From an uncultured Alphaproteobacteria bacterium (GTDB lineage Bacteria; Pseudomonadota; Alphaproteobacteria; Rhizobiales; Ancalomicrobiaceae), in NCBI GenBank assembly GCA_937864925.1, contig CALMFH010000065.1, positions 1 to 64,000 on the forward strand: a stretch of DNA of 64,000 bases. Reading direction: 5' to 3'. The position numbers were made by a program, and so were the translations under genes. Below the pieces are notes generated by a model. The model did no database searches, had not been told where the DNA came from, and saw nothing but the letters and a program-made list of their open reading frames with translations. This document shows, piece by piece, positions 37,196 through 44,639 of this stretch. How positions within the stretch are numbered: position 1 is the stretch's first letter; every line of letters begins with the position of its first letter.

Positions 37196-37227
37196 GGAGT
37201 GTCGGGAACCCGACGGTTCGCCACGAG

Positions 37228-37252
37228 ACGGCCGCCCTTCGCGGGCGGCCGT
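37228..37252 (+). terminator. Terminator-like hairpin after nifK
   Basis: Stem ACGGCCGCCC / GGGCGGCCGT with loop TTCGC, 33 bases after the nifK stop, followed by TCCG with no long T run. It is preceded by a small GTCGG/CCGAC hairpin that also resembles a NifA site with one mismatch (TGT-N10-ACG, 37200-37215). Confidence 0.6.
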
Positions 37253-37373
37253 TCCGCGTCTCGGCGGTCGCATTCGCGCCGGTGTCGCGGGGGCGCGTCG
37301 GTCGCTCGTGATTCGAAATTCCATCTTCCCGCCGATTAAACCGGCGTTCACCTCCTCCCCTTATCGTGAGGGG

Positions 37374-38063
37374 ATGGACATCACCTGGCGCCACGGCGAA
37401 GACCCGCTTTCGAAGATCCGCCTCGAGATCGCTCGATCTCGCGCCGGGGATTGCGGTCATCTCTTGAAGCCGCTCGCCGAACTCCACCTCGCCACCCGCG
37501 GCCGACCCGGCCACTACGACGGCGCACTCTATGCCGACACGGTGGCCGAACTCCTCGGGCCGGCGACGCTGTTCGAGCGCATGGCCTTCGCCGACACGGT
37601 CGCCGACGTCGGTGGACTGCCGTCGGCGGTTCTCGCCGCTCTGCTCGCCGACGTCTACCTGGTGTCGCGGCCGATCATCGAACGGGCGCGGCTCTCCGAC
37701 CACGAACTGATCACGGTGATGTTGAGGGATACGAGCGAATCGACCCTTCTCGTCATCGCCGGCCGTGCCGGGACCGGCATTCCGGTTACCGACCGTGTCG
37801 TCGAACACGGCTCCCTCAAGGTCTACCTGACCCTCGCCGCCAACGACGAAGCCAAACTGTCGTCGGCCACCTTCGCCCGCTTCTCCAATCTGACGGCGGC
37901 GCAGAACGACATGGATCTGGCGCTGGCCAAGCGCTCCGATCTGCCGGTCGAAATCGCCAAGGCGCTCTACCAGCGCATCTCCGAACGCAGCCTACGTCGC
38001 GTCGAGGAGATGATGATCCGCGACCGCAACCGCGCCCGCCGCTGTCTCGCCCTCGGCCGCTGA
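37374..38063 (+). CDS. DUF2336 domain-containing protein
   Basis: 229 aa alpha-helical protein that appears to match DUF2336, a domain of unknown function widespread in Alphaproteobacteria. Recognisable segments are GALYADTVAELLG, RMAFADTVADVGGLPSAVLAALLADVYLVSRPIIERARLSDHELI (HEAT-like helices) and RVEEMMIRDRNRARRCLAL. The ATG at 37374 follows GTGAGGGG. It lies between nifK and the nifE promoter and has no sigma-54 element of its own, so it may be read from nifHDK past the hairpin at 37228 or from its own promoter. A role in nitrogen fixation is not established. Confidence 0.7.
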   Translation: MDITWRHGEDPLSKIRLEIARSRAGDCGHLLKPLAELHLATRGRPGHYDGALYADTVAELLGPATLFERMAFADTVADVGGLPSAVLAALLADVYLVSRPIIERARLSDHELITVMLRDTSESTLLVIAGRAGTGIPVTDRVVEHGSLKVYLTLAANDEAKLSSATFARFSNLTAAQNDMDLALAKRSDLPVEIAKALYQRISERSLRRVEEMMIRDRNRARRCLALGR

Positions 38064-38093
38064 GCCGCTCCGGCCGCCGGTGACGCGGCTCTC

Positions 38094-38109
38094 TGGCACA
38101 CCCTTTGCT
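38094..38109 (+). promoter_or_regulatory. Sigma-54 (-24/-12) promoter of the nifE operon
   Basis: TGGCACACCCTTTGCT matches TGGCAC-N5-TTGC exactly. It lies 66 bases before the nifE ATG and should drive nifE-N-X-DUF269-CCE_0567-fdxB-nifQ. Confidence 0.9.
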
Positions 38110-38134
38110 CCAATCCTTCTCGACGACACCGCAT

Positions 38135-38150
38135 TGTCGGATACCCGACA
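38135..38150. promoter_or_regulatory. NifA-type site downstream of the nifE -24/-12 element
   Basis: TGTCGGATACCCGACA fits TGT-N10-ACA, yet lies 26 bases downstream of the -12 element and 25 bases before the nifE start, so it would fall within the transcribed leader. No matching site was seen in the about 150 bases upstream of the promoter. Confidence 0.7.
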
Positions 38151-38174
38151 AAGCCGACGAGAAGGGATCGAGAC

Positions 38175-39707
38175 ATGCTCTCACCCAAGGTCCAGGCGCT
38201 CTTCGACGAACCCGGTTGCGACAAGAACCGGGAGAAGGACGAGAAGACGCGCAAGAAGGGCTGTTCCAAGCCCTTGACCCCCGGCGCGGCCGCCGGCGGC
38301 TGTGCCTTCGACGGCGCCAAGATCGTGCTGCAGCCGATCACCGACGTCGCCCATCTCGTCCATGCCCCGCTCGCCTGCGAGGGCAACTCTTGGGACAACC
38401 GTGGCGCCGCCTCCTCGGGCCCGATGCTGTGGCGCACCTCCTTCACCACCGATCTGACCGAACTCGACGTGGTGATGGGCCAGGGCGAGCGGAAGCTCTA
38501 CAAGGCGATCCGCCAGATCGTCGAGGAACACGCCCCGCCGGCGATCTTCGTCTACGCCACCTGCGTCACCGCCCTGATCGGCGACGATCTCGACGCGGTG
38601 TGCAAGCATGCGACCGAGAAGTTCGGCACGCCGGTGATTCCGGTCCACTCCGCCGGCTTCGTCGGCTCGAAGAACCTCGGCAACAAACTCGCCGGCGAAG
38701 CGCTCATCGACCACGTCATCGGCACCCACGAGCCCGACGACGTCGGCCTAACCGACATCGTCATCCTCGGAGAGTTCAATCTCGCCGGTGAATTCTGGAT
38801 GGTGAAGCCGCTGCTCGATGAGCTCGGCATCCGCGTCCGCGCCTGCATCCCGGGCGATGCGCGCTATCTCGACGTGGCCTCCGCCCATACGGCGCGCGCC
38901 ACGATGATGGTATGCTCGACCGCCCTCATCGCCCTCGCCCGAAAGATGGAGGAGCGCTGGGGCATCCCCTATTTCGAGGGCTCGTTCTACGGCATCGCCG
39001 ACACCTCCGAGGCGCTGCGTCGGATCGCCGAGCTCCTCGTCGCACGCGGAGCCGATGCCGAGCTGATCGATCGCACCGAGGCGCTGATCGCGCGGGAGGA
39101 GGCGATCGTCTGGGCGAAGCTCGAGGCCTTCCGCACGCGGCTCGCGGGCAAGCGGGTGCTGCTCAACACCGGCGGCGTCAAGTCGTGGTCGGTCGCCTCG
39201 GCTCTGATGGAGATCGGCATCGAGATCGTCGGTACCTCGGTGAAGAAGTCGACCGAGGAGGACAAGGAGCGCATCAAGGCGCTGCTCGAGGACGAACACA
39301 AGATGTTCGAGGGGATGGCGCCGCGCGATCTCTACGCGCTGCTCGAGCGCCACGACGCCGACATCATGCTGTCCGGTGGCCGCACCCAGTTCATCGCGCT
39401 GAAAGCGCGCATGCCCTGGCTCGACATCAACCAGGAGCGCCACCACCCCTATGCCGGCTACGACGGCATGGTGGAACTGGTCACCCAGATCGACATCGCG
39501 ATCCGCAACCCGATCTGGGCCGAGGTGAACGCGCCGTCGCCCTTCGCCGACGACGGCACCGTGATCGGCGAGACGGTGATCGGGCGCGGCAGATCGGTCG
39601 GCGCGCCCGCCCGCCGTCCTGCCGAGCCCGCCGCCGAGGAGGCCGCCCCCGCCTACATCCACAAGAAGTTCGCCGCCTCAGGGTCCGGCGACGCCGACGA
39701 TTGCTGA
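38175..39707 (+). CDS. nifE: Nitrogenase FeMo-cofactor scaffold protein NifE
   Basis: 510 aa, a NifD paralogue. With NifN it forms the scaffold on which NifB-co is matured by adding molybdenum and homocitrate. The NifE-specific N-terminus (EPGCDKNREKDEKTRKKGCSK) and GGCAFDGAKIVLQPITDVAHLVHAPLACEGNSWDNR are clear; IYATCVTALIGDD-type and SFYGIADTSEALR segments follow. The C-terminus has an Ala/Pro/Glu-rich extension of about 45 residues. It lies 10 bases before nifN. Sigma-54 element upstream at 38094. Confidence 0.98.
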   Translation: MLSPKVQALFDEPGCDKNREKDEKTRKKGCSKPLTPGAAAGGCAFDGAKIVLQPITDVAHLVHAPLACEGNSWDNRGAASSGPMLWRTSFTTDLTELDVVMGQGERKLYKAIRQIVEEHAPPAIFVYATCVTALIGDDLDAVCKHATEKFGTPVIPVHSAGFVGSKNLGNKLAGEALIDHVIGTHEPDDVGLTDIVILGEFNLAGEFWMVKPLLDELGIRVRACIPGDARYLDVASAHTARATMMVCSTALIALARKMEERWGIPYFEGSFYGIADTSEALRRIAELLVARGADAELIDRTEALIAREEAIVWAKLEAFRTRLAGKRVLLNTGGVKSWSVASALMEIGIEIVGTSVKKSTEEDKERIKALLEDEHKMFEGMAPRDLYALLERHDADIMLSGGRTQFIALKARMPWLDINQERHHPYAGYDGMVELVTQIDIAIRNPIWAEVNAPSPFADDGTVIGETVIGRGRSVGAPARRPAEPAAEEAAPAYIHKKFAASGSGDADDC

Positions 39708-39717
39708 GGAGGATCCC

Positions 39718-41103
39718 ATGGCCCACGTCCTCCACTCCGAACAAGCCGCCTCCACCAATCCGCTGAAGTCGAGCCAGCCGCTCGGCGCCGCCTTCGCCTT
39801 TCTCGGCGTCGACGGCTGCGTGCCGCTGTTCCACGGCAGCCAGGGCTGCACCTCCTTTGCCCTCGTCCTCTTCGTCCGCCACTTCAAGGAGACGATCCCG
39901 CTGCAGACCACGGCGATGGACGAGGTCGCCACCATCATGGGCGGCGCCGACCACCTCGAGGAGGCGATCCTCAACCTGAAGACCCGCACCAGGCCGAAGC
40001 TGATCGGGGTGTGCACCACGGCCCTGGTCGAGACCCGCGGCGAGGACTTCGCCGGCGATCTGGCGATCATCAGGGCGCGGCGTGCCGAGGCGCTCGCCGG
40101 CACCGAGGTGGTGCTCGCCGCCACGCCGGACTTCGACGGCTCGATCGAGGAAGGTTGGTCGAAGGCGGTGGTCGCGATGATCGACGGCATCACCGCCCGC
40201 GTCTCCCCTCGCCGTGACCCCCGCCGCATCGCCGTGCTCCCCGGCTTCGACATGACCGTCGCCGACGTCGAGGAGATCCGCGAGACGATCGAGGCTTTCG
40301 GGCTCGAGCCGACCATCCTGCCCGACGTCTCCGGGGCGCTGGACGGCACCGTGCCGGGCAAGTGGATCCCGACCACCTACGGCGGCACCTCGGTCGACGA
40401 CATCCGTACCCTCGGCGAATGCGTCCATTGCCTCGCCATCGGCGAGAACCAGCGGGCGGCGGCGGAAAAACTGGCGGAAGTCGCCGACGTTCCCTACACG
40501 CTCTTCGCCTCGCTGACCGGCCTCAAGCCCTTCGACCGCTTCGTCACCGCGCTCTCCGAGCTCTCCGGCCGGCCGGTGCCGGCGAAACTGCGACGCCGAC
40601 GCTCGCAACTCGCCGACGCCCTCCTCGACGGGCATTTCCACTTCGGTGGAAAGAAGATCGCCATCGCCGCAGAGCCCGATCTCCTCCATCGCCTCGCCAC
40701 CTTCTTCGTCGGCATGGGCGCCGAGGTCACCGCCGCGGTGACCACCACCGGATCGTCGTCGATCCTGCGGCAGGTGCCCGCCGACGAGGTCGAGGTCGGC
40801 GATCTCGGCCTCTTCGAGAAACGCGCTCGCGGCGCCGATCTGCTCGTCACCCACAGCCACGGCCGTCAGGCGTCCGAGCGGCTCGGCATCCCGCTCTTCC
40901 GTGTCGGATTCCCGATCTTCGACCGGCTCGGCCCCCAGCACCGCTGCCACGTCGGCTATCGCGGCACCCGAGATCTGATCTTCGACGTCGCCAACCTCTT
41001 CCAGTCCGAGATCCACGAGCCCACCCCGGAGGGTCTGAACCCCCTCGCCAGACGAGAGAGAGCCCATGACAGCCGTCCGTCGCCTGAGCCTCGTCGCCAC
41101 TGA
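39718..41103 (+). CDS. nifN: Nitrogenase FeMo-cofactor scaffold protein NifN
   Basis: 461 aa, a NifK paralogue that completes the NifEN scaffold. Hallmarks are the start HSEQAASTNPLKSSQPLGAA, PLFHGSQGCTSFALVLFVRHFKE, TTAMDEVATIMGGADHLEEAI and the C-terminal RVGFPIFDRLGPQHRCHVGYRG. A GAGGAGG site lies before the ATG. Its last 38 bases overlap the nifX start in another frame, giving translational coupling. Confidence 0.98.
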   Translation: MAHVLHSEQAASTNPLKSSQPLGAAFAFLGVDGCVPLFHGSQGCTSFALVLFVRHFKETIPLQTTAMDEVATIMGGADHLEEAILNLKTRTRPKLIGVCTTALVETRGEDFAGDLAIIRARRAEALAGTEVVLAATPDFDGSIEEGWSKAVVAMIDGITARVSPRRDPRRIAVLPGFDMTVADVEEIRETIEAFGLEPTILPDVSGALDGTVPGKWIPTTYGGTSVDDIRTLGECVHCLAIGENQRAAAEKLAEVADVPYTLFASLTGLKPFDRFVTALSELSGRPVPAKLRRRRSQLADALLDGHFHFGGKKIAIAAEPDLLHRLATFFVGMGAEVTAAVTTTGSSSILRQVPADEVEVGDLGLFEKRARGADLLVTHSHGRQASERLGIPLFRVGFPIFDRLGPQHRCHVGYRGTRDLIFDVANLFQSEIHEPTPEGLNPLARRERAHDSRPSPEPRRH

Positions 41104-41563
41104 CGGGGAGACGCCCACCGCGCCGGACCGTCCGGCCGGTGCGGTGCGTGTCGCCATCGCCACCTCCGACATGAAGGGGCTGAATGCCCACTTCGGCTCG
41201 GCCCGGCGTTTCGCCGTCTACGACGTCACCAAGGAGGGGTGGAGCTTCGTCGAAGCGCTGGCCTTCGACGACGTCACCGAGGAGTCGGGCAACCACAAGA
41301 CCGACGGCGACGACCGCATCACGCCGAAGATCGCCGCGCTCACCGGCTGTCACCTTCTGTTCTGCCTGGCGATCGGCGGCCCCTCCGCCGCCAAGGTGGT
41401 CTCCGCCCGGATCCATCCGATCAAGGTACAGGCGCCGACCCCGATCGACGAGGTGCTGGAGCGGACCCGCACCATGCTCGACGGCACTCCGCCACCGTGG
41501 CTGCGCAAGGTGCTGGCGGAAGCCGGCGTCGCCCCGCCTAAGCCCGCCTTCGCCGACGACTGA
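41066..41563 (+). CDS. nifX: NifX, FeMo-cofactor precursor carrier
   Basis: 165 aa. NifX binds NifB-co and VK-cluster and shuttles them to NifEN. The conserved NifX/NafY-fold core is RVAIATSDMKGLNAHFGSARRFAVYDV and CHLLFCLAIGGPSAAKVVSARIHPIKV, followed by LERTRTMLDGTPPPWLRKVL. About 27 residues precede the core. Its ATG lies inside the 3' end of nifN (38-base overlap) with GAGAGAGAG as a ribosome site. It is 9 bases from the DUF269 gene. Confidence 0.96.
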   Translation: MTAVRRLSLVATDGETPTAPDRPAGAVRVAIATSDMKGLNAHFGSARRFAVYDVTKEGWSFVEALAFDDVTEESGNHKTDGDDRITPKIAALTGCHLLFCLAIGGPSAAKVVSARIHPIKVQAPTPIDEVLERTRTMLDGTPPPWLRKVLAEAGVAPPKPAFADD

Positions 41564-41572
41564 GGACCGACC

Positions 41573-42043
41573 ATGACCGTCACCGCCGACATCTCCGCCG
41601 ACGAGGCCGCTCTCGCGACCCCGTTCCTCGGGACTCTGGTGCGGCTCGTCCGCGCCGAGGACGCCTACGGCACCTGGGAGAAGCGCTCCGACGCCGATCT
41701 CCTGAAGGATTTCATCCTCACCAAGGAGCAGCGTCGCACCATCCCGATCATCGGCGATCCCGATCCCGACGTGCTGTGGCGGGTCGAGAAGTTCTATGCC
41801 GCCATCGGCCTCGCCATCGAGGCGGAAGCCGGCCACATCGCCTCACCGATGATGAAGATGAGTCACGAAGGCTTCGGCCGGGTGATCCTCACCGTCGGTC
41901 GGCTGGTGGTGCTGTCGAAGTCGCTGCGCGACGTCCACCGTTGGGGCCACGACGATCTATCGAAACTCGCCGAGGCCGGCACCGGAGCGGTCGGCGAAGC
42001 CTGCGAGATGATCGCCAGATTCCCGGAGGTCGCCGACTGGTGA
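41573..42043 (+). CDS. NifX-associated nitrogen fixation protein (DUF269)
   Basis: 156 aa DUF269 protein, almost always next to nifX in Mo-nitrogenase clusters. The family core is [49 protein letters not shown], followed by [18 protein letters not shown] and [28 protein letters not shown]. It is proposed to assist cofactor assembly; the mechanism is not known. It starts 9 bases after nifX in the nifE operon. Confidence 0.95.
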   Translation: MTVTADISADEAALATPFLGTLVRLVRAEDAYGTWEKRSDADLLKDFILTKEQRRTIPIIGDPDPDVLWRVEKFYAAIGLAIEAEAGHIASPMMKMSHEGFGRVILTVGRLVVLSKSLRDVHRWGHDDLSKLAEAGTGAVGEACEMIARFPEVADW

Positions 42044-42212
42044 TCGCCGCCGGCGCGGTCCGGCCGCCCCGTGCCACGCCCTCATCCCCGGCGGGTTCGA
42101 GGTTCCGGCCTCTCGTGGCGGGACCGGACGGCGGATCGAGTGGGCCGATCCGCCGCGCCCGCCGGGGATGTCCACCACATCGCGTCGCGCCCGAGGACGA
42201 AGGAGTGAAGTC

Positions 42213-42416
42213 ATGACCGACGTCGCCACTCTGAAGGCCGAGATCAAGAAGCTCTCGGCCAAGGCGGTGAACGCCAAGATGAACCTGCACGACCTCTCGG
42301 AGGAACTGCCGGTCGGATGGAAGACCATACCCGAGGTCGCGCAGGCGACCTACGACGCCTATGCCGAACTCGAAGCGGCGCGGGCGCACCTGAAGAACCT
42401 GGAGGCCGCCGAATGA
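42213..42416 (+). CDS. CCE_0567-family metalloprotein (small nif helical protein)
   Basis: 67 aa helical-hairpin protein: TLKAEIKKLSAKAVNAKMNLHDLSEELPVGW, then ATYDAYAELEAARAHLKNL. It matches the CCE_0567 family of small proteins conserved between DUF269 and the nif ferredoxin. A characterised cyanobacterial member binds metal through histidine/acidic residues; the role in nitrogen fixation is unclear. GGAG precedes the ATG. Its stop overlaps the fdxB start (ATGA). Confidence 0.9.
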   Translation: MTDVATLKAEIKKLSAKAVNAKMNLHDLSEELPVGWKTIPEVAQATYDAYAELEAARAHLKNLEAAE

Positions 42417-42730
42417 CCGATTTCATCACCCGCGACGGGTCCGTCTGGATGCCGGAATACCTCGTCTCGATCGACGGCGCGACCTGCATCGGCTGCGGCC
42501 GCTGTTTCAAGGTCTGCTCGCGCGAGGTCATGCACCTCTACGGCGTCGACGACGAGGGCGAGATCCTCGGCAAGTGCGAGGAGGGCGAGGACGAGGACTT
42601 CGACGGCGAACTGAACCGCATGATCATGGTGGTCGACGCCGCCGGTGGCTGCATCGGTTGTGGTGCCTGTGCCCGCGTCTGCCCCAAGGGCTGCCAGAGT
42701 CACGTTGCGGCGGACAGGATCGCCGCCTGA
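42413..42730 (+). CDS. fdxB: Nif-specific ferredoxin III (FdxB)
   Basis: 105 aa ferredoxin with two [4Fe-4S] motifs: CIGCGRCFKVC at about residues 25-35 and CIGCGACARVCPKGC near 80-94, separated by an acidic insert (EEGEDEDFDGEL) usual in FdxB. The N-terminal FITRDGSVWMPEYLVSIDG is family-specific. It is thought to donate electrons for cofactor assembly or to nitrogenase reductase. Translationally coupled to the preceding CCE_0567 gene. Confidence 0.95.
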   Translation: MTDFITRDGSVWMPEYLVSIDGATCIGCGRCFKVCSREVMHLYGVDDEGEILGKCEEGEDEDFDGELNRMIMVVDAAGGCIGCGACARVCPKGCQSHVAADRIAA

Positions 42731-42818
42731 TCGCCGGCCGGGAGTCCGGTCCCGGATCGCCAGCCGCGATCGGCTTCGGCCCGCGGCCCGCGGTCTCACG
42801 GTAGCAGGGAGACGCCCC

Positions 42819-43475
42819 TTGTTCGATCGTCATCATTCGCTCTTCGCCATCGGCCGCCGGCCGAGCCGCGACGACACCGCGGCCTTCGATACCCACGTGC
42901 TGGCCTGCATCCTGGCCGCCGCCGCGAGCGAGGTCGATGCCGGGACCGGCGGTCTCCTGGCGGCGACCGGCCTCGACGCCCGGACGCTCGACCTGGTGCT
43001 CGATCGCTGGTTCCCTTTCGCCGACATCGAGACCTTCGACGTCGGTGAACCGGCGCCGCTCGAGGCGGAGGAGGAGATGCTGCTCGATCTGCTCCTCGCC
43101 CATGCCGCGGTGCGTCCCGACCGGCGGGTCGGCGAGCCGGACCTCTCCGCCATCCTCGCCCGCATGATCGCCCGGCGCGCCATGCGACCGGATCACCTGT
43201 GGCAGGACCTCGGCCTCTTCGATCGCTCGGAGCTCAACCGGCTGCTGGCGCGTCATTTCCCGACGCTCCACGCCGGCAACACCGCCGACATGAAGTGGAA
43301 GAAGTATTTCTACCGCAAACTCTGCGAGGCCGAGGGCTTCTCGCTCTGCACCGCGCCGAGTTGCGCCGCCTGTACCGATTTCGCCGCCTGCTTCGGCGCC
43401 GAGGATGGCGAGAGCCGCATGGCGAAGGCGCGCCGCGAGGTCGATCGGGCCGAGGTCCGCATCGCGGCGGAGTGA
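42819..43475 (+). CDS. nifQ: NifQ, molybdenum donor for FeMo-cofactor synthesis
   Basis: About 218 aa from a TTG start at 42819; no ATG fits before the conserved region. NifQ carries a Mo-Fe-S cluster and supplies molybdenum to NifEN. The C-terminal cluster motif C-x4-C-x2-C-x5-C is exact (LCTAPSCAACTDFAACFG), preceded by HFPTLHAGNTADMKWKKYFYRKLCEAEG. It follows fdxB by 88 bases, a gap containing a small CCGGGA/TCCCGG hairpin. It is the last gene of the nifE operon. Confidence 0.92.
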   Translation: MFDRHHSLFAIGRRPSRDDTAAFDTHVLACILAAAASEVDAGTGGLLAATGLDARTLDLVLDRWFPFADIETFDVGEPAPLEAEEEMLLDLLLAHAAVRPDRRVGEPDLSAILARMIARRAMRPDHLWQDLGLFDRSELNRLLARHFPTLHAGNTADMKWKKYFYRKLCEAEGFSLCTAPSCAACTDFAACFGAEDGESRMAKARREVDRAEVRIAAE

Positions 43476-43539
43476 GCGCGCCGACCATCGCGGTTTCCCG
43501 ATCCGTGGTAGTGTTCCACGACGATGGTGGAGGGGCGCC

Positions 43540-43668
43540 ATGGCGGGATCCGAGGATGGGGTGGCCGGGACGGCCGTTGGCGATCGTCTGGTTCACACGA
43601 AAGCGATCGGCATCCCCGAACGGGTGATCATGACCGCCCTCGGCGTCGTGCTGCTCGGCGTGCCGTGA
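43540..43668 (+). pseudogene. 5' fragment of a membrane-protein gene split by an in-frame TGA
   Basis: 42 codons starting at an ATG with an excellent site (GGAGGGGCGCC) and ending TGA. Two codons later the same frame restarts at 43675. The fragment ends RVIMTALGVVLLGVP, which looks like the first half of a membrane helix continued by KLMIA after the stop. The simplest reading is one original gene of about 190 codons (43540-44109) interrupted by a nonsense mutation. A sequencing error or two real genes are alternatives. Confidence 0.5.
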
Positions 43669-43674
43669 AAGCTT

Positions 43675-44109
43675 ATGATCGCCCCCGACCATCGGGCGAC
43701 CTCGCCGAAGCTCTGGCTGCTCGTCCTCTCCCTCGCGGCGGTGACGGGCGCCATCGCCCTCCTCATCGGCGGCATCACCGGGCCGACCTTCGTCACCGTC
43801 ATCGATTTCGAGCGCGGCATCGTCGAACGCTCGATGCGCGGCTCCTTCGGGTTCGGTCGCAGCCGGACCGCGACGCTCGACGACATCGACCGTATCGACA
43901 TCTCGCGTCTCCACATCGACTCGACCCATTCCCATCGCTGGGTGGTCGTCCTCAAACTGCGCCCCGGCGCCGGATCGAAGGCGCTGGAACTCGCCTCCTT
44001 CGGCACCCCCGAGCGCGCCGCCGCCTTCGCCGACGAGATCCGCGTCCGCATCGCTCGACGCTCCGCCGCCACGATCGAGACCGCGACCACCCCGCGCGAT
44101 GGTGCCTGA
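43675..44109 (+). CDS. Membrane protein with PH-like domain, unknown function (probably 3' part of a split gene)
   Basis: 144 aa. One clear membrane helix is near the N-terminus (LWLLVLSLAAVTGAIALLIGGI), then a soluble part with a beta-rich, PH-domain-like pattern (FVTVIDFERGIVERSMRG ... HRWVVVLKLRPG ... ALELASFGTPERAAAFADEIRVRIA). There is no ribosome-binding site in front of this ATG; the good one lies before the upstream in-frame fragment at 43540. It sits between nifQ and the iscA promoter, on the same strand as both, and is not a known nif gene. Confidence 0.5.
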   Translation: MIAPDHRATSPKLWLLVLSLAAVTGAIALLIGGITGPTFVTVIDFERGIVERSMRGSFGFGRSRTATLDDIDRIDISRLHIDSTHSHRWVVVLKLRPGAGSKALELASFGTPERAAAFADEIRVRIARRSAATIETATTPRDGA

Positions 44110-44174
44110 GGCGGCGCCCGACACCGCCGCGGCTGCCCTTTCGTCGTTCTTCCGACATGTCGCAAATCGGCCGT

Positions 44175-44190
44175 TGTCGGCTTTCGCACA
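44175..44190. promoter_or_regulatory. NifA site for the iscA-nifUSV operon
   Basis: TGTCGGCTTTCGCACA fits TGT-N10-ACA. Its edge is only 45 bases from the -24 element, closer than the 75-92 bases seen at nifB, nifH and fixA. Confidence 0.72.
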
Positions 44191-44235
44191 TCCGAGCGAG
44201 ATCAGAAAAGCACGTGATGTCAGATGGTTGATCTC

Positions 44236-44251
44236 TGGCACGTGTCTTGCG
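44236..44251 (+). promoter_or_regulatory. Sigma-54 (-24/-12) promoter of iscA-nifU-nifS-nifV-cysE-nifW
   Basis: TGGCACGTGTCTTGCG matches TGGCAC-N5-TTGC exactly, 39 bases before the iscA ATG. Confidence 0.9.
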
Positions 44252-44290
44252 AAACCGCTCTCGAACGAACTCGGGCAGGAGGATTCCGCG

Positions 44291-44611
44291 ATGATCCAGC
44301 TCACCGACAGTGCCGTCACCGCGGTCAAGACCGCGCTTTCCCGCGCCACCCGCCCGGCCGAGGGCCTGCGCATCATGGTCGAGGCGGGCGGGTGCGCCGG
44401 CTTCAAGTACATGATGGGCCTCGAGGCCGAGGCGCGCGACGGCGATGCCGTCATCGACCAGGGCGGCGTCAAGCTCTTCGTCGACGCCAATTCCCAGGCC
44501 CTCGTCTCGGGCATGACCGTCGACTTCGTCACCGGGCTCGAGAGCTCCGGCTTCGTCTTCGACAACCCGAACGCCAGCGCGAAGTGTTCGTGCGGCAAGT
44601 CGTTCGGCTGA
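44291..44611 (+). CDS. Nif-linked HesB/IscA-type iron-sulfur assembly protein
   Basis: 106 aa A-type carrier. The three conserved cysteines are in MVEAGGCAGFKYMMGLE and the C-terminal KCSCGK. Often called IscA-nif, IscN or HesB. It probably receives Fe-S clusters from NifU or carries iron for nitrogenase proteins. The ATG at 44291 follows AGGAGG. A longer in-frame extension to 44099 would run through the sigma-54 promoter and is rejected. It leads the operon ahead of nifU by 28 bases. Confidence 0.93.
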   Translation: MIQLTDSAVTAVKTALSRATRPAEGLRIMVEAGGCAGFKYMMGLEAEARDGDAVIDQGGVKLFVDANSQALVSGMTVDFVTGLESSGFVFDNPNASAKCSCGKSFG

Positions 44612-44639
44612 TTTCCCTGACGCGTAGGAGCACCGGCCC

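Noticed and set aside
37200-37215. TGT-N10-ACG after nifK as a NifA site
   Set aside because: One mismatch, forms part of a small hairpin after nifK, and no -24/-12 element follows at a useful distance.
43524-44231. 235-aa open frame overlapping the split membrane gene
   Set aside because: Arginine/histidine-rich shadow in another frame; the good ribosome site belongs to the ATG at 43540.
44099-44290. N-terminal extension of the IscA-type protein to 170 aa
   Set aside because: It runs through the NifA site and the -24/-12 promoter, so it cannot be translated from that transcript.
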